A stretch of DNA of 64,000 nucleotides from Aurelia coerulea. Lineage: Eukaryota > Cnidaria > Scyphozoa > Semaeostomeae > Ulmaridae. The notes beneath the pieces are model-generated. The model ran no database searches and was not told the DNA's origin. It saw only the letters and a program-made list of their open reading frames with translations. The DNA lies in contig CM076945.1 of assembly GCA_039566865.1 (NCBI GenBank), positions 7,925,501 to 7,989,500 of the forward strand, in the 5' to 3' direction. Each line of letters begins with the position of its first letter. Positions within the stretch are counted from its first letter, which is position 1. Below are positions 34,701-46,229 of this stretch, one piece after another. The position numbers and the translations under genes are program-made.

Positions 34701-37700
34701 TTGGCTTGAGCAGCAGTAAGAAACTTCCAAACACTAAATTTGAAGCTATTTAGTCATTCATATCAATTTTACAGTATGTGTGGGGTGTAATTGAAATTTT
34801 CAATCCAAACCCCAGGGGGCATTCAAAACATACACATAGACATAGTCAGTCCCAGAAATTTTAGGCCACCCAAAAATATCAGTTTAGCTTCATTGCAACC
34901 CAAAGATATCTGCTCAGACTACCTTGTAAGCAAACATGAATTCTACTGAAACAATGCAAATAAGAGGTCAGGATTGCCTCTAACAAACCCAGAAATGTCA
35001 CTTTGACAATGTTTGATGCCAAAAAATGTCATGAACGTTATTTCAGTTTCTTGGACCCAAAAATATCACTTTCTTGGCAATATTCTAACGATTCTAACCC
35101 AACAATATCAGACTTACCTCGCCGTATGTGCATGTGTTGAGTGCCCCCTGGGTACCTGGAAGTGGTGGATTTAGAAACTGCCCCCATTCATGATGAAAAC
35201 TCAGCTTGGTGCCCCTCATTGTGACCTTACACACTTTTTTAACTGATTTCGATCAGAATATGACAGAAACATAGTACTAATCAAGAGGTTATTTAGTAGC
35301 AAAACCAAAACACTTTCTAAGTCATCAGGAGCCCAAAAATTGTGTTGAAAAATTTATATTTTTCCATGGTTCCATCTCTTTTGTTACCTCCTCTGTAGAA
35401 GTGTATAAATTTTACTTCCACAGAAGCATACAGCTGCGGCAATCAAGCACAACTGAACTGCAGTGTCTAACCATCCATGACTTTAATGGGTGTTTTCTGA
35501 GTAAATGGATGCATGACACATTGTATTTTGAGTTTAAGATACTGTCTTTTAAGTATTCTCCCTTGCATGTTATTATGGTACACATTGTTTAAGAATCAGA
35601 TGCAGTTTTTAAAACTTATAATAATGAGACAAAAATCGAAGGGTCAGATTTGCTTCTGTGGTGGTCAGAAAAACTTTTCAAAATAGAGATGCTAAGGTAT
35701 CACAGGCACCCCACAGGCATACCAGATATCTTTTTGAGAAACACCATCATTCATATTATTATTCGATTCCTTGCAAGAGCAGATTTAAGCATTTTTACGC
35801 TGTCAATATTTGTCAAAAGTTCTTTTTCTTATGTCTGAATGAAAAAGGGAACACAGAAGCAATTTTTTACAAGGCTACATGGTGGTTTAGCAGAACATGA
35901 ATAAGAATTGTTGATAAGTTGAGAAGATGAACTGTAATTATCAGTGGGATCCCAACAAGGTTTCCCTTGGTTAAGAATGGCAAAAGGACTTTTGAGCAAA
36001 TTTTCTGTCAGGAAAGTAAATGTTTTCAAAATGATAGAAAACAGGTACAGTGCACTTCTGCAATGAAATTTTCTCAATGGTTTGCAAAGTTCTTGGGACT
36101 GACGTCTGCAGCTATAACGGAAGAAAATTTAAATTAGTAGGCAGAAACACCGCAACAGGACGAAAAAGCTACAGCAAATGTTGCGAATTAAATATTTGTT
36201 ACCAATATTTCTTCTTCAGAGCTGTTAAAGGAGTCCCCTGTGCAAAAATAGAAAGCATAATGTTATTTTGCGTGTTGTATATCGTTTTGATCAATAAAAC
36301 AGTGATTCCTTTGAAAATACGGCTATGTACGAAGACTGATAATAGTTACAGCATTTCGAGCTTATCTCTTCATCATGAATAAAGATGAAAAAGAAAAGAC
36401 AAAATGTTTCTCCTTTTATCTTTATTCCTGATGAAAAGTTAAGCTCGAAAGGTTGTAACTATTCTTAATCTTCCTACATATTCGTATTTAACGAAATTAC
36501 TGGTTTACCTATGCAAAAATTGATGGGAAATCAATTTCTGTTAAAATTTGGCTTGTCATACCAACTTGAAGGAAAGTGCAACGGAGTTTGTCCTCTAATG
36601 TCATTCAAACTCTGTCTCCTTTAGGAACAAAATATGGTTGCCCATCAAATTTTTCATGTCACTGGACGAATAGAGAAAAGATCAGTAAGAGACACACATT
36701 TTATTGCATACAGTGGAACATGTGGAAGGTCACATTGCAGGTTTTCTTTGAATAACAGAAAGCACCATCACTGTAAGATTTGTGAATGGCCATGTTGTGG
36801 GGTAAGTTTAGACTCATTATATAAGTCCCTCTAACAAGTCCACATCAGCCACCTTGAGGCTGCCACTTTTTAACCTGCGTTAAAAAATAAATTATGAATG
36901 AATGTATGAACTGTCGTTGCTGTTGTTGTTGTTATCGCTTCATTTGAGGTCAGTTCTGTTGTAGTGACAAGTCTGCCGGGGGGGCGAAACAAGATACTTT
37001 TTTGGAATTAGTCCAGGGCAAGTTCAATATGTTTTCATTTCATTCCTGTAAGAGGGACCTTTGGCAAAATAGGAATCGACGAAAGTTCGAAAATTTCATG
37101 GGCCATGAAAATGGCGACAGCAAAGGCCAACCAAGAGATGGCACGTGCAAGGCATGCTGGATGAAACGACGCTTTAAAGCAAGGGCGAATTTTGTGAAGC
37201 AAAATATTTAGGTTTCTGAAAAGACAACATGGTTTGCCTTTCTGAAGAATAGGTTTCACACCTCTCCATGCACCGGATTGAATCAAAATACTCAGAGAAA
37301 GCAAACCAATATGGTTGGCTGCGCACAAGGTGTGAAATCTATTCTTGAGGCTGCAAAATCGCTTGTCTTTATCAGACGTGATTCCTTTTTGTTTCAAAAC
37401 ATTTCCCCTTGTTGTTATATCAAAGATAGAATAAATTTACGTGATATTGATTATCTTAGCCATGGCTTTGAAATATCTAAATTAAGAGGTTTTGTAAGCA
37501 ATGGTTTGAAGCATGCCACAAAATTGTACAGAATAAGTAGCAGATCTGTATCTTTTTCTATTTATATTTTTGAGGGATTTTACGACAGAAATTATTTGTG
37601 TGATCGCGTAAGAGTTAAAGTTTATTTAAAATCTTAAGGTTAAAGCCGTTAAAATCTCCTAATACGTACCGGGTGAACGAGAAAAAGTTCCCACTTTTGA

Positions 37701-40700
37701 AAATTCATAGCATCAAGAGTACTGGATGGATTGGAATGAATCAATATTTGCTTGACAGCCAAAAAATCGTAGTATTTTTTGATTTTGCTCGCCTTGTTAC
37801 AAGCATTGGAAAAATTGGCAAATTCAAATTCAAATTTGGACAAACTTAGGACTCCTCGCTCAGAACAACAGAAAAAATGCAATTTCTCATGGGTGAGAGA
37901 TATCGTCTGCACATTTATTGCCATGGGATTGAAAATCTTTAGTATCTGTTTGAGAATCTGTCTTATAACTCTTGAGAGAGGTGAAACGCCCGTGCGTATT
38001 GTTCTGTGTGAGGAGAGTCCTAACGATTTGATCAAGTGTTTTAGGCCCTTTTTCAGTCATTTTGCAACCGTGAAATTTTTGTAAAGTTGAATTTACCTAT
38101 ATTTGCAGTTCTCGTAAGAAGACGAGAAAAATCACAAAAATACTTTGATCTTTTGGCTTTTGACTAGCATTTGAATCATTCAAATCCATGAAGTACTTGT
38201 GGTGCTACGAATTTTAGCTTTTTTCTGGCTCACCCGGTATGTCTCGGAGATATGTATCAGAAAAGTTTTTTAAGCTTCCTTTAAAGATATTTGACCGTCA
38301 ATCAGGAGCATAATTTTGTTAATCTTTCTAAAAATAGTATGGCCTTTGAAATAAAAGATTCAAGGATTTGCGGAAAACCCAAATTTGCTAATTTTTCGAA
38401 CGGCAAAACTTTTTTAACTCAACAAGTAAAGTTTCAAAAGAACTACACTCCTTTTTTATAACAATGCTATAAATTTTGTCCAGCCTCAATATTCTTAAGA
38501 AATGTTCGTTTTGAGCCTTGACATATTCTTAAAGTGTTCTTATATTTTTCAAATCTGATATGGTTTCAGGGGAACATAGTTAAAAGAAATATCATGTCAT
38601 TACGAGGAAATGGTCGAACAAAAGAAAAATTTAAGCAATTATAGCAATATAAGAATGTTCTTAACAACATGCTTTTTGAAAAAATGAGGGAAATCAGTCA
38701 TACGGTTCTCTTTATGAACATCACAAAACAGACATATTCTTAACATTTGGATGATTCTGAGCCTGAATATTCTTATAAACAATATTCTTATATAAAATGA
38801 GAGTGTATGAAGGTATCAAAAACTGAAGGTAACGTAACATCATTCTTTTCACAAGCAATTTCTTTTTTATTATTTAACGGGGAGAATTCTAGAATATCTG
38901 TTTAAAGGGAGTGGACGTAGCTTCAACGAGTGGCTGCTATAAATGGTCTAAAGAAAACGCTTACACAGAACGCACCAATCGTTTCTTTAGCTACACAGTC
39001 AAACGGCATGTGTCAAAATTGTCAAATACAAATGGGTATATTTTGGTCCAGGCCAGCTTTTACCATATCGATTCTCATTAAAGTTCCTAACTTGATTTTA
39101 TACTTGACAGTTCTGGACCATTTTTTGGGTCATCTTTTAGCATTTTTGGTATGATGGTTACAATAGACCTTTTAGCTATTCTACAAAGAGCCTGGATCGA
39201 GCTTTATTTTTTATACATTTTGATACTCGAGGTTCGATCGAGTGCCGTTAGGGCTTCTATCAATATTGTGCAAATTCGAAAATTCTTCAAAATGAAGCAA
39301 AATATCGTTCGATTCTGATTCTTTTCAGAATAGTTAAAACGTGTAGATTGGTAAATGGGATATTATTATAAGAATGCCACTATTCATTTTGTGCAGAGAA
39401 AGTTACAAAGATGTGTCGGGCATATCAAGTCAAAGCACCCAGAAATTCCAATTGACAGTATTTGTGACAGTGTACCAACAGCCGGCACTTCAAATGGTGG
39501 CAGCTCAAAGAAAGAACTAGATGACTCAGGGACATCCGGCGACTTGGAAGATAGTCAAATGGAACTTAAAGAAGAAGATGAAGAAACTGGGCCAACAACC
39601 ATGATAGTCTACGAAGAAGACCAAATTATAAAAGTTTGTGAAGAGCCTGAAAGACCTGAAATGATTGAGTTGAATTCAATGGTTTGGCATCATCCAGCTG
39701 CGAAGAAAAGTCGTGTTGAAAACGCTGCTTCGAAGAAAAGAGTCAAACAGAATGGGAATCATGAAAATGGCTTGATGCACGAAGACCCGTATCATTCTGA
39801 TGCTGAAAATGAGCAGAAAGCAATGCAGATGTATGAAGGGCCTTTGGATCATCCTTTCCAAGAACAGCAAATAAAACAAAACGTTCCACTGTCTGTTGGT
39901 GCTGCTGCATCTTGTAGAGTGCATAACTGCCAAGAAACAAAGATCCATTTTCACTGTCATTTATGTGAATTTTTCACTCTGAAGGTAATTCACTTTTTTA
40001 GGCGCCAAATCTAGCATAGGTTCCAAATCTTTATCTCGGCGTAAATAGGCGGGTGTAAAATTCAATGACCTATTTCTTTTGATTGAATGGCGTGAAAGAA
40101 ACTTTAGATACTTATCTATAATTCTACCGTTGGACTTTTCAGAAATTTTGAATATTTTTGGAAATTACAGCGTATCTTACATTTCAACTCATTTGAGGAT
40201 GTGACGTCATCAAATTTCTAAATCATAAACCAGATGAGTGACCGACTTTTGCTTGATACCATATTGTAGGCATTCATAAAGTATGCTTTTCTTCGAAATT
40301 ATTTCATGTTACGTCAAACAGTTTAGAAATTATGATGGTTTCAAGTTTTTTTGACAATTTTACACCAGCCTTTTTAAAAATTTGGAACCTATGCTGCCAA
40401 ATCTTTAAAAGACATTGCACGTATGATTCAAGCATCTTCAGTTTGATTGAATGGCTTAAAAGGAATGTCAGGTCCATTGCGGGAGATTTTTGATATCTTG
40501 ATTAAGGCTAATTTCCAGTCAGGGGAATTTTCCGAGGGGCCGAAATTTTAACAATAAAAGGTCGCTCAGCCGTAAATTGCTAAATTTCTATGCAATTCCA
40601 GAGCGACATTTTCTCTCGCATACAATAGAAATTTCGCCCGCTCGGAAATTTTCACTGACTGGAAATCAGCCTTTACTTTTAGCATTACAGCGTTTTTTGC

Positions 40701-41916
40701 ATTGCATTTGGTTTTAATGGTTTTGACGTTATAAAATCTATTCGTTCATATTTTTCGATGTGATTTTCCGTTTAGACTACGTTCACACTATACCAACACA
40801 ATTTGATATGGCTATTCTGCAATAAAGGTGCAAAAAGGAAAATAGATCGCGTTCATAAACGTGCACTAAAGATCCTCCACACTGACTATGAAGCTTCGTT
40901 TCAGTCGTTACTCGCTCGCAGTAACAGCTTTACCATCCACGTAGAAAATCTCCAAAAATTGACGACTGGAATATACATGTCATTGAACAGTATGAATCCA
41001 TCAATAGTATGGGAATTCATGGGAAATAATATGTGGCCCATGACCCTTGCAAACTTCCGCGGACAAAGACAACATCTTATAGAATAGAATCTTTATCTTT
41101 CAGGGGCAGTTTTCTTTGGAATACCCTTAATGATAGTATAAAACAAGAACCGACACACACAGGTTTTAGAAACAAAATAAAAAATTTGGCCCGAGAACAT
41201 TGCACCTGCAGAATATGCCTATTACGAAACAGTCTACTTGTTTATATTTAGATGTATAGTTTTGTATTTATGTAGGTTGGTTTGTATTAATGTTTATTAA
41301 TACTATTATATGTTAACCAACGTTGAATAATGTATACATGATATGAATTTGAAACGATAGAGAATATGACCGTACCAAAATGTTTGCAAATGTTCACCTA
41401 TCTCCTTGCAATCTCTGCGACAAGGATGCTAGATTTTGATGGCGAAGAAATTTATGTAGGCCTAAAGAATTAATCAGCCATTTCAAAAGCGTTGAGAATT
41501 GTTTCGTTTTCACCGTTTTGGAGTGTTGACACTGTGCCGAAAAAATATGTACCATTTTCTTTTCAATTTTCTTTCTTTTCTTTTGCCTTTCTGTGAAAAT
41601 TTTCTTGCCAGTTTTAAAATTTGGCCTATATCGTGTGAACGCAGTCTTTGACCATACATACAGAGAAGGATTCTATTTAGCGTGTTTTGTCCTATTTTCT
41701 TGCAGAAAGCTTTGCTGGATCGCCATCGTAATATTCATGCAAGAGGTTTCATCGAAAAAAGAAAGAAACGTGAGATGTATTTCAATGGCTCTGATATTGC
41801 GTGTGGTATTCCTGATTGTCGTTTCACGGTTGTCAAGCAAAGACATCATCATTGCAAGATCTGTAGTTGGGCATGCTCTTCTGTAAGTATAATGATTGAT
41901 TGATTGATTGATTGAG

Positions 41917-41953
<37 letters not shown>

Positions 41954-44900
41954 AATGCTGATTGGTTGATTGATTGATTGATTGATTGAGTGATTGATTG
42001 ATTGATTGATGGTTTGATTAACGACCTGGCACGTTTTGTTGATCTTGATAGGAATTTCATCTTATGGTTCACTTTCCGGTTTCAGAGAAGGCAACAGCTA
42101 GACTTAAGACTTTTCGTCCCTTATTTCCCTGCGTTCTTTGATTTCCTGATATCACTTGGTAATAGGGACTCATACCAGTACTCTTATAAAGTGGGCCCCT
42201 TTAGGCCCATATGGAGTGGTTTCGTCTTTACCAATCAAATTGCTAGAATTTAGTCTTCAATCACTTGGGAGGCGCTACTTAGACGGTTGTTGTTGTTGCA
42301 TACAATAAACGGTTGATACGATCTAGAGTTCTCGTAGCTGGGATGGATCTATTTTGTTTCTACAGAGGAAGATTACTGCTTGAAAGGTATGTATTTTGCG
42401 ATGTGTAGGTCAGGAAAACATTTATTCTTTGTACTAAAAGTTTGCTTTTCAATGTTGAAGCTCTTTAAACCAGACTTTGAAGCGATTTTGTTGAGTGTAC
42501 GAGAACTCCCGCTATTTTAGGCCATTTTGAAACAGGGGGCCCACTTTATAAGAGTAATGGTATGAGTCCCTATTGAGCAAATGATATCAGCAAATCAAAG
42601 AACGCAGGGAAACAAGGGACGAAAAGTCATAAGTCTAGGCAACAGTGCGGAGCGTAGCATTTTCGCAACGAGCAAACTTTTGCCATGAATAGAAAAAGTA
42701 GTACAATAAAGAAACTTCCCTAGAGTATTGCCACATGACGTGAAATGCGCGAACAAGCCTTTGTAGACTTTTTCAATTCACATAGAAACCGTAGGGACAT
42801 TGAATCTTCAATAAAAGAAAATTTAGCGAAAGACAATAGCAAGAACAATTGAAAACACAGAAATTGTTGCGTTTTCGGGTCGTTCTTACAACAATCACTA
42901 TTGTTATTACTATTGTCTCCCGGCCAGAATCTCTATTGTTCAAGGTTCAGTGCCTTGTCGGTTTGTTTGTGGCCATAACTCCATCAATCCTGGAGATATT
43001 TTAACCGGCATCCAAACTTTTACTCCCAATCATCTGAAGAGTAGATTGCTTTGAAGAAATTCGGAAAATCTCAAGCAGTTTTTTGTCCTGGTTGCGTTTT
43101 ATGAAGGTAGGTAAAATTTAGGAAAATCTTCACGAGTTTCTTTTGTCTCCCTCGCTTTTTAGTCGTCTGATTGGTCCATGATAATAAGGCTTTGGCGGTT
43201 TCGACCATGGGCCACGAGCAATCGGCTATGTACGACGAATGATTCCTATGCTGCGGAGCGTGCATTGATACTGCTGGTAGAAAACTGACGTGCAGGACTA
43301 GATAATAGAAATATTGTGGGCATTGTGCTTATCCATCTTTCAGATCTTTCTTTCCATCTTTCAAAAGCGTGTGATTGCTTGCCACATGATCTTCTTATCG
43401 TACCGTATGGCTTTGGGATGAAGAGTCTACGACTGGTTTACAGCTACCTTACGGCGAGAAGACAGCGTGTCAAAATTAACTGCACTTATGTATGGCTTAT
43501 GGCTCGATATCACATTAGGTGTACCACAAGGCTCCGTTTTAGGAACACTTCTATCTAAAATATTTATCAATGACATGATCTTCTTTGTAAAGAATTAAAA
43601 GGTTTGCAACTTCGAAGACGAAAACCCTCGATATCCAACCAGTAAGCAGTTACCTGAAGTTCTTGCAAAGTTCTTGAAAGGCAATTCCATCAACTTCCAA
43701 ATCATGTTTCTTGGATTACATCAAACACATAAACTGTGTTTTGAGATCAACAATCAAATTTGGCCATCCTCAGATACAATTAAATTATGAGGGATAGATA
43801 TTGACTCAAAACTAAGGTTCGACAACCATTTTGAGACTATCTGTGCCAAAACAATCAGGAAGGTAATTGCTTTTTCTAGGGTTGCAAATTACATCACCTT
43901 CGAATAGGCCAAGCTCCTTTACGATTCATTTATCGTGTCAAACTTTGGATATTGTTCCCTAATTTGGATGTTCTGTGGGAAAACTGCCAATGAAGAGATA
44001 AACAGAGTCCATGAAAGAGCATTTCGTAGGCTGTACAAAGACTTCAGTTGAAGAACTGTTGGCCAGATAAAGCCAAACAACGGTCCATTTACAAAATCTC
44101 CAAAAATTGCACCTGGAGGTTTTCAAGTCCAACCAACAAATAGATCCTGCATTCATGTGGGAATTTTTGAGAGGAACCAATCAAATTACAACCTTCACAG
44201 CAAGGATCTCCTACAAATACCAAGACTCCAAACGATAGGTTATCGGGCAAATTCTATTACATACAGAGATAGCTACCTTTGAAATTACATGCCTGATGTG
44301 GTAAAGGGCTGTAATTATTATGCAGCTCTTTTTAGTCCACTCGGTTTGATTGATGTTTGTACACCAGCAACTACATGTGAATATCGAAGCGACAGAGTCA
44401 GACTTACATGTCTGCTTAAAAATAAATGCTAATTGTGTGTGAAGTTTACTCAGACGTCTTGCAGTTATGGATACAGTAATTTGGATCTGAAAGAGATTAC
44501 TATAGTGCTAATTTCCTAACTTAATAAAACCTATCTAGGAAGATCTTTGGCATCCAAGAACGCATTTGTTGTGAAAGTCGCCCCATCCATTATTATCTGA
44601 TGATAATATGTGTTTCATGTCACCTAAAAGGCTAGCTATTCAACTATATCCAATAAAATGCAGCATCTACGAGCCCAGGCACTCAGCTCAAAAAGAGGTG
44701 ACCTAACCTCACAGGCACTATGGCAGTCAATTTTCATGTGGCAAAGCTTTACTTTTTCTCTCTATATTGTTTGTTTATATTTCAGAGAAAGCTTCAACGA
44801 TGCATAAAGCATATTCAAGACAGGCATGGCATCGTCCTTGACAATGACCCAATCGATGAAATGAGCTACGAAAATCCGCAAGTAATTGCCGACCCAGATA

Positions 44901-45187
44901 TGTCATGTCCTCCAGTTTATGTACCGTTGGATGAATCAACGCAAGACAGCAGCAACAACGGAGAAAGCAATGATTCACAAATGTCCGATGCGACTGGCTC
45001 AGACATGACACCACCTGACAAAAAGTTATCTGATCCATTATCTGCAGAGGCCTTGTCGGTCGATGGAATTCCACATGAGGATGAATTGTTCTTTCTTTCA
45101 AAAGCAGAGATAAGATGTGTTGTTGATCAGTGTGCCCTCCTTGGACCACATTATCATTGCCAGCGTTGTCCATACGTTACAAGACAG
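31598..45187 (+). CDS. Paired C2H2-type zinc-finger protein (possibly castor/CASZ1-like), five internal exons
   Basis: Exons at 31598-31796, 36625-36801, 39397-39984, 41706-41882 and 44786-45187, all with consensus AG and GT and all joined in phase 0. The protein carries repeated two-part modules: C-x4-C-x5 or x8-H-x-H immediately followed by C-x2-C, then x12 to x14 and H-x3 or x4-H. Each exon junction falls inside the second half of a module. Five modules are visible; the fifth is cut at 45187 and must be completed by an exon I could not find. Between fingers are long acidic, Ser-rich linkers. Inference: a nuclear DNA- or RNA-binding regulator. The paired-finger spacing recalls castor/CASZ1, but this is from memory and unverified; another multi-finger family is possible. 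The 5' end is unclear: an ATG lies at 31611 in the first exon, but its acceptor implies an upstream exon. Confidence 0.78.
31797..36624. other. Intron of the zinc-finger gene; no other gene established
   Basis: 4.8 kb intron. A minus-strand open stretch at 32398-32700 includes a helical-looking piece (KDRLRNLLGALREQWASAG) but has no matching donor. A relative of the 'aaaaatatc' element lies at about 34820-35150 and an inverted repeat (gcatttcgagcttatctctt / aaaagttaagctcgaaagg) at about 36310-36490. The remainder is unique-looking AT-rich DNA. Confidence 0.6.
36625..36801 (+). CDS. Zinc-finger gene exon B1
   Basis: Acceptor tcctttag ends at 36624; donor gtaagt at 36802; phase 0 at both ends. 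It completes one finger (MVAHQIFH), passes through a basic linker (GRIEKRSVRDTHF) and opens the next module with CGRSHCRFSLNNRKHHHCKI. The x8 spacing and HHHCKIC block are shared with exon B2 at 41706, supporting a duplication. Confidence 0.85.
36802..39396. other. Intron with dispersed repeats
   Basis: Contains a MITE-like palindromic segment around 37190-37400 (gaagaataggtttcacacct / aggtgtgaaatctattctt). A relative is at about 50640-50900 (agaagaatagatttcacacc). The mariner-like element at 37669-38237 follows. The stretch 38250-39390 holds AT-rich words such as 'tattcttataaa' repeated loosely. Frames on both strands (37002-37211, 37035-37397) belong to the repeat. Confidence 0.55.
37669..38237. 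mobile_element. Mariner-like palindromic element, CCGGGTGAGCC family, copy 2
   Basis: Left end ccgggtgaacgagaaaaagt, right end ttttttctggctcacccgg, TA on both sides (37667-37668, 38238-38239). 569 bases, almost entirely one inverted repeat (agccaaaaaatcgtagtatt pairs with aatactttgatcttttggct). It lacks the ~500-base insertion present in copy 1. Confidence 0.85.
39397..39984 (+). CDS. Zinc-finger gene exon C1, long acidic linker
   Basis: Acceptor ttgtgcag ends at 39396; donor gtaatt at 39985; phase 0 at both ends. It opens RKLQRCVGHIKSKHPEIP, which supplies the His pair of the preceding finger. A ~140-residue linker follows that is acidic (LKEEDEETG), contains DSQM and a Lys-rich patch (AKKSRVENAASKKRVKQNG) that could be a nuclear localisation signal, and ends CRVHNCQETKIHFHCHLC. 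A Mutator-like MITE inserted 28 bases beyond its donor. Confidence 0.87.
40013..40395. mobile_element. Mutator-like MITE, copy C, with 9-bp target duplication
   Basis: Ends AGCATAGGTTCC and ggaacctatgct. GCCAAATCT at 40004-40012 recurs at 40396-40404. It sits 28 bases downstream of the donor of exon C1 and has not disturbed it. Shortened (383 bases) by a right-half deletion. Confidence 0.92.
40506..40680. repeat. Small MITE, 'tttccagtca' family
   Basis: Ends aaggctaatttccagtcag and ctgactggaaatcagccttt are inverted. A relative at about 48314-48478 has the same ends (ggctgatttccagtcaatga / tttactggaaatcatccttt) and central 'gtcgctctga'-type words. Confidence 0.82.
40774..41647. mobile_element. 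Inverted-repeat-bounded segment enclosing a LINE fragment
   Basis: Left agactacgttcacactatac and right tatatcgtgtgaacgcagtct are imperfect inverted ends of about 20 bases. Between them is the LINE 3' fragment at about 40800-41260. The interpretation as a transposon that contains or received a LINE piece is inference; the ends could pair by chance plus shared repeat origin. Confidence 0.5.
40800..41260 (+). pseudogene. LINE reverse-transcriptase C-terminal fragment
   Basis: Two frames continue one another (40803-41087, 41033-41251): KIDRVHKRALKILHTDY, SFTIHVENLQKLTTGIYMS, then SLSFRGSFLWNTLNDSIKQ. This order is the conserved region after the RT thumb in CR1/Jockey-like ORF2 proteins. The frame changes near 41060. 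No catalytic part and no A-tail. A dead fragment. Confidence 0.83.
41706..41882 (+). CDS. Zinc-finger gene exon B2
   Basis: Acceptor cttgcag ends at 41705; donor gtaagt at 41883; phase 0 at both ends. It has exactly the same length as B1 (177 bases). KALLDRHRNIH completes a canonical C-x2-C-x12-H-x3-H finger; the shared GFIEKRKKRE / GRIEKRSVRD linker and CGIPDCRFTVVKQRHHHCKI follow. A tandem (TTGA)n microsatellite begins only a few bases past its donor. Confidence 0.87.
41889..42012. repeat. (TTGA)n tetranucleotide microsatellite
   Basis: About 28 near-perfect tga-ttga repeats in two blocks around 'ttaatgctgattggttg'. Starts within ten bases of the exon B2 donor, so length variation might influence splicing. 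Confidence 0.9.
42087..42650. mobile_element. MITE with ~120-base inverted ends
   Basis: Left arm: ggcaacagctagacttaaga then cttttcgtcccttatttccc; right arm is the reverse complement (gggaaacaagggacgaaaag, then ataagtctaggcaacagtg). Also actcataccagtactcttat pairs with ataagagtaatggtatgagt. Interior about 300 bases with no gene. Confidence 0.87.
43310..44430 (+). pseudogene. Heavily decayed LINE reverse transcriptase
   Basis: Fragments in shifting frames: SKACDCLPHDLL (equivalent to the KAFDxxxHxLL motif), YGFGMKSLRLVYSYLTARRQ (typical RT fingers/palm link), then TTRLRFRNTS in place of the GVPQGSxLGP block after a shift, and downstream VHERAFRRLYKD-like sequence. The catalytic YADD region is broken. 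Several stops and indels make it an old copy. Confidence 0.8.
44786..45187 (+). CDS. Zinc-finger gene exon C2
   Basis: Acceptor atttcag ends at 44785; donor gttagt at 45188; phase 0 at both ends. Opening RKLQRCIKHIQDRHG is nearly that of C1 and gives the His pair for the B2 finger. The linker is Ser/Asp-rich (DSSNNGESNDSQMSDATGS; DSQM shared with C1) and the exon ends CVVDQCALLGPHYHCQRC. The finger opened here needs a His pair from a downstream exon. Confidence 0.86.
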
Positions 45188-46048
45188 GTTAGTTATGTCG
45201 CCTTCAATGGCTTCTTGAGATCTTTATAATTTATCACAGTAATATTGAAAAAAAGTGAATCGACCACATTAACAGTGAAAACCTCTGGCGCGATAACACT
45301 GATTTAAGGGCTCTTTACAACTTAAATAGGCAGATGACAAGGGGTATGTATTTTTGACTCGTGACATCGCACCCTAAAATTTATAAATTTTCCAGAGCCA
45401 TAACAAAAGATGTAAGGGGTCATCGTAAGAACTTTCAGGAAAAAATTCAGAGCGGATTCAAGCACTCCTAGGGTATGTTTGATTTGTAATTCCAAACCAA
45501 TGTCCAAACCTACCGAATTCTTTCCCAATCAAACACACGAATATTTAGAAAGGCAGGTTTTGGATCCACCATTGAGATTCACAAATGAAAACGACAATCT
45601 CTTCAAGGACTGCCAAACCTTTGCCTTTAGAGTAGAAAGATCAGAAAGCCTGCCAAACCTACCAAGCCCACCGTTTCGAGAATATCGGATTCAATCAAAC
45701 ACAAAGAGTCCACCAAGTGTTCTGTTTTCAGAATTGGTACCGATCAAACGGACCCCTAGTTTCTGATTCACCGTACTTTATCGGGATTTCCCCGGATGGT
45801 GGGGGGGGGGTGCGTAACTTAAATAGGCAGATGACAAGGGGTGTGCAATTTTGATTCGTGACATTGCACCCTAAAATCTATACATTTTCCAAAACCACAA
45901 CCAAAAATTTACGGGCCATTGAAAATATATACCCTAAAATTATGACAAAAATTCAAAATTCTTACTAAGTAGATGAATTAGCTCAAATTCAATACCCTGA
46001 AGAGTTATTGTTCTAAAATGACACCCATAATTAATTTATGTATATTTG
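45188..46048. other. Intron or intergenic stretch with a direct repeat
   Basis: A segment of about 85 bases (acttaaataggcagatgaca ... attttgcaccctaaaat type) occurs at about 45320-45400 and again at about 45815-45900 in the same orientation. The frame 45479-45766 lies between the copies, is Pro/Ser-rich and lacks splice or family support. A run of about 10 G precedes the second copy. No gene called. Confidence 0.55.
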
Positions 46049-46229
46049 TGTGACTATGTCTAGGATCCTTTGCGGGCTTTTTGCGGGAATTTCAGACTGT
46101 CTGAGAATCAAATTTGAAAGCGGGAATTATGGATCCACACTGTATTTAAAATGAAAGAAATGTTTGGCTTTATTTGACTGTTCTATCTCATCTCATTCTA
46201 TCTCAAACAATTTATTGGTTTTGAAGAAA

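Noticed and set aside
45479..45766. Pro/Ser-rich 95-codon frame
   Set aside because: Sits between two direct repeats, with no splice sites, start context or known family.
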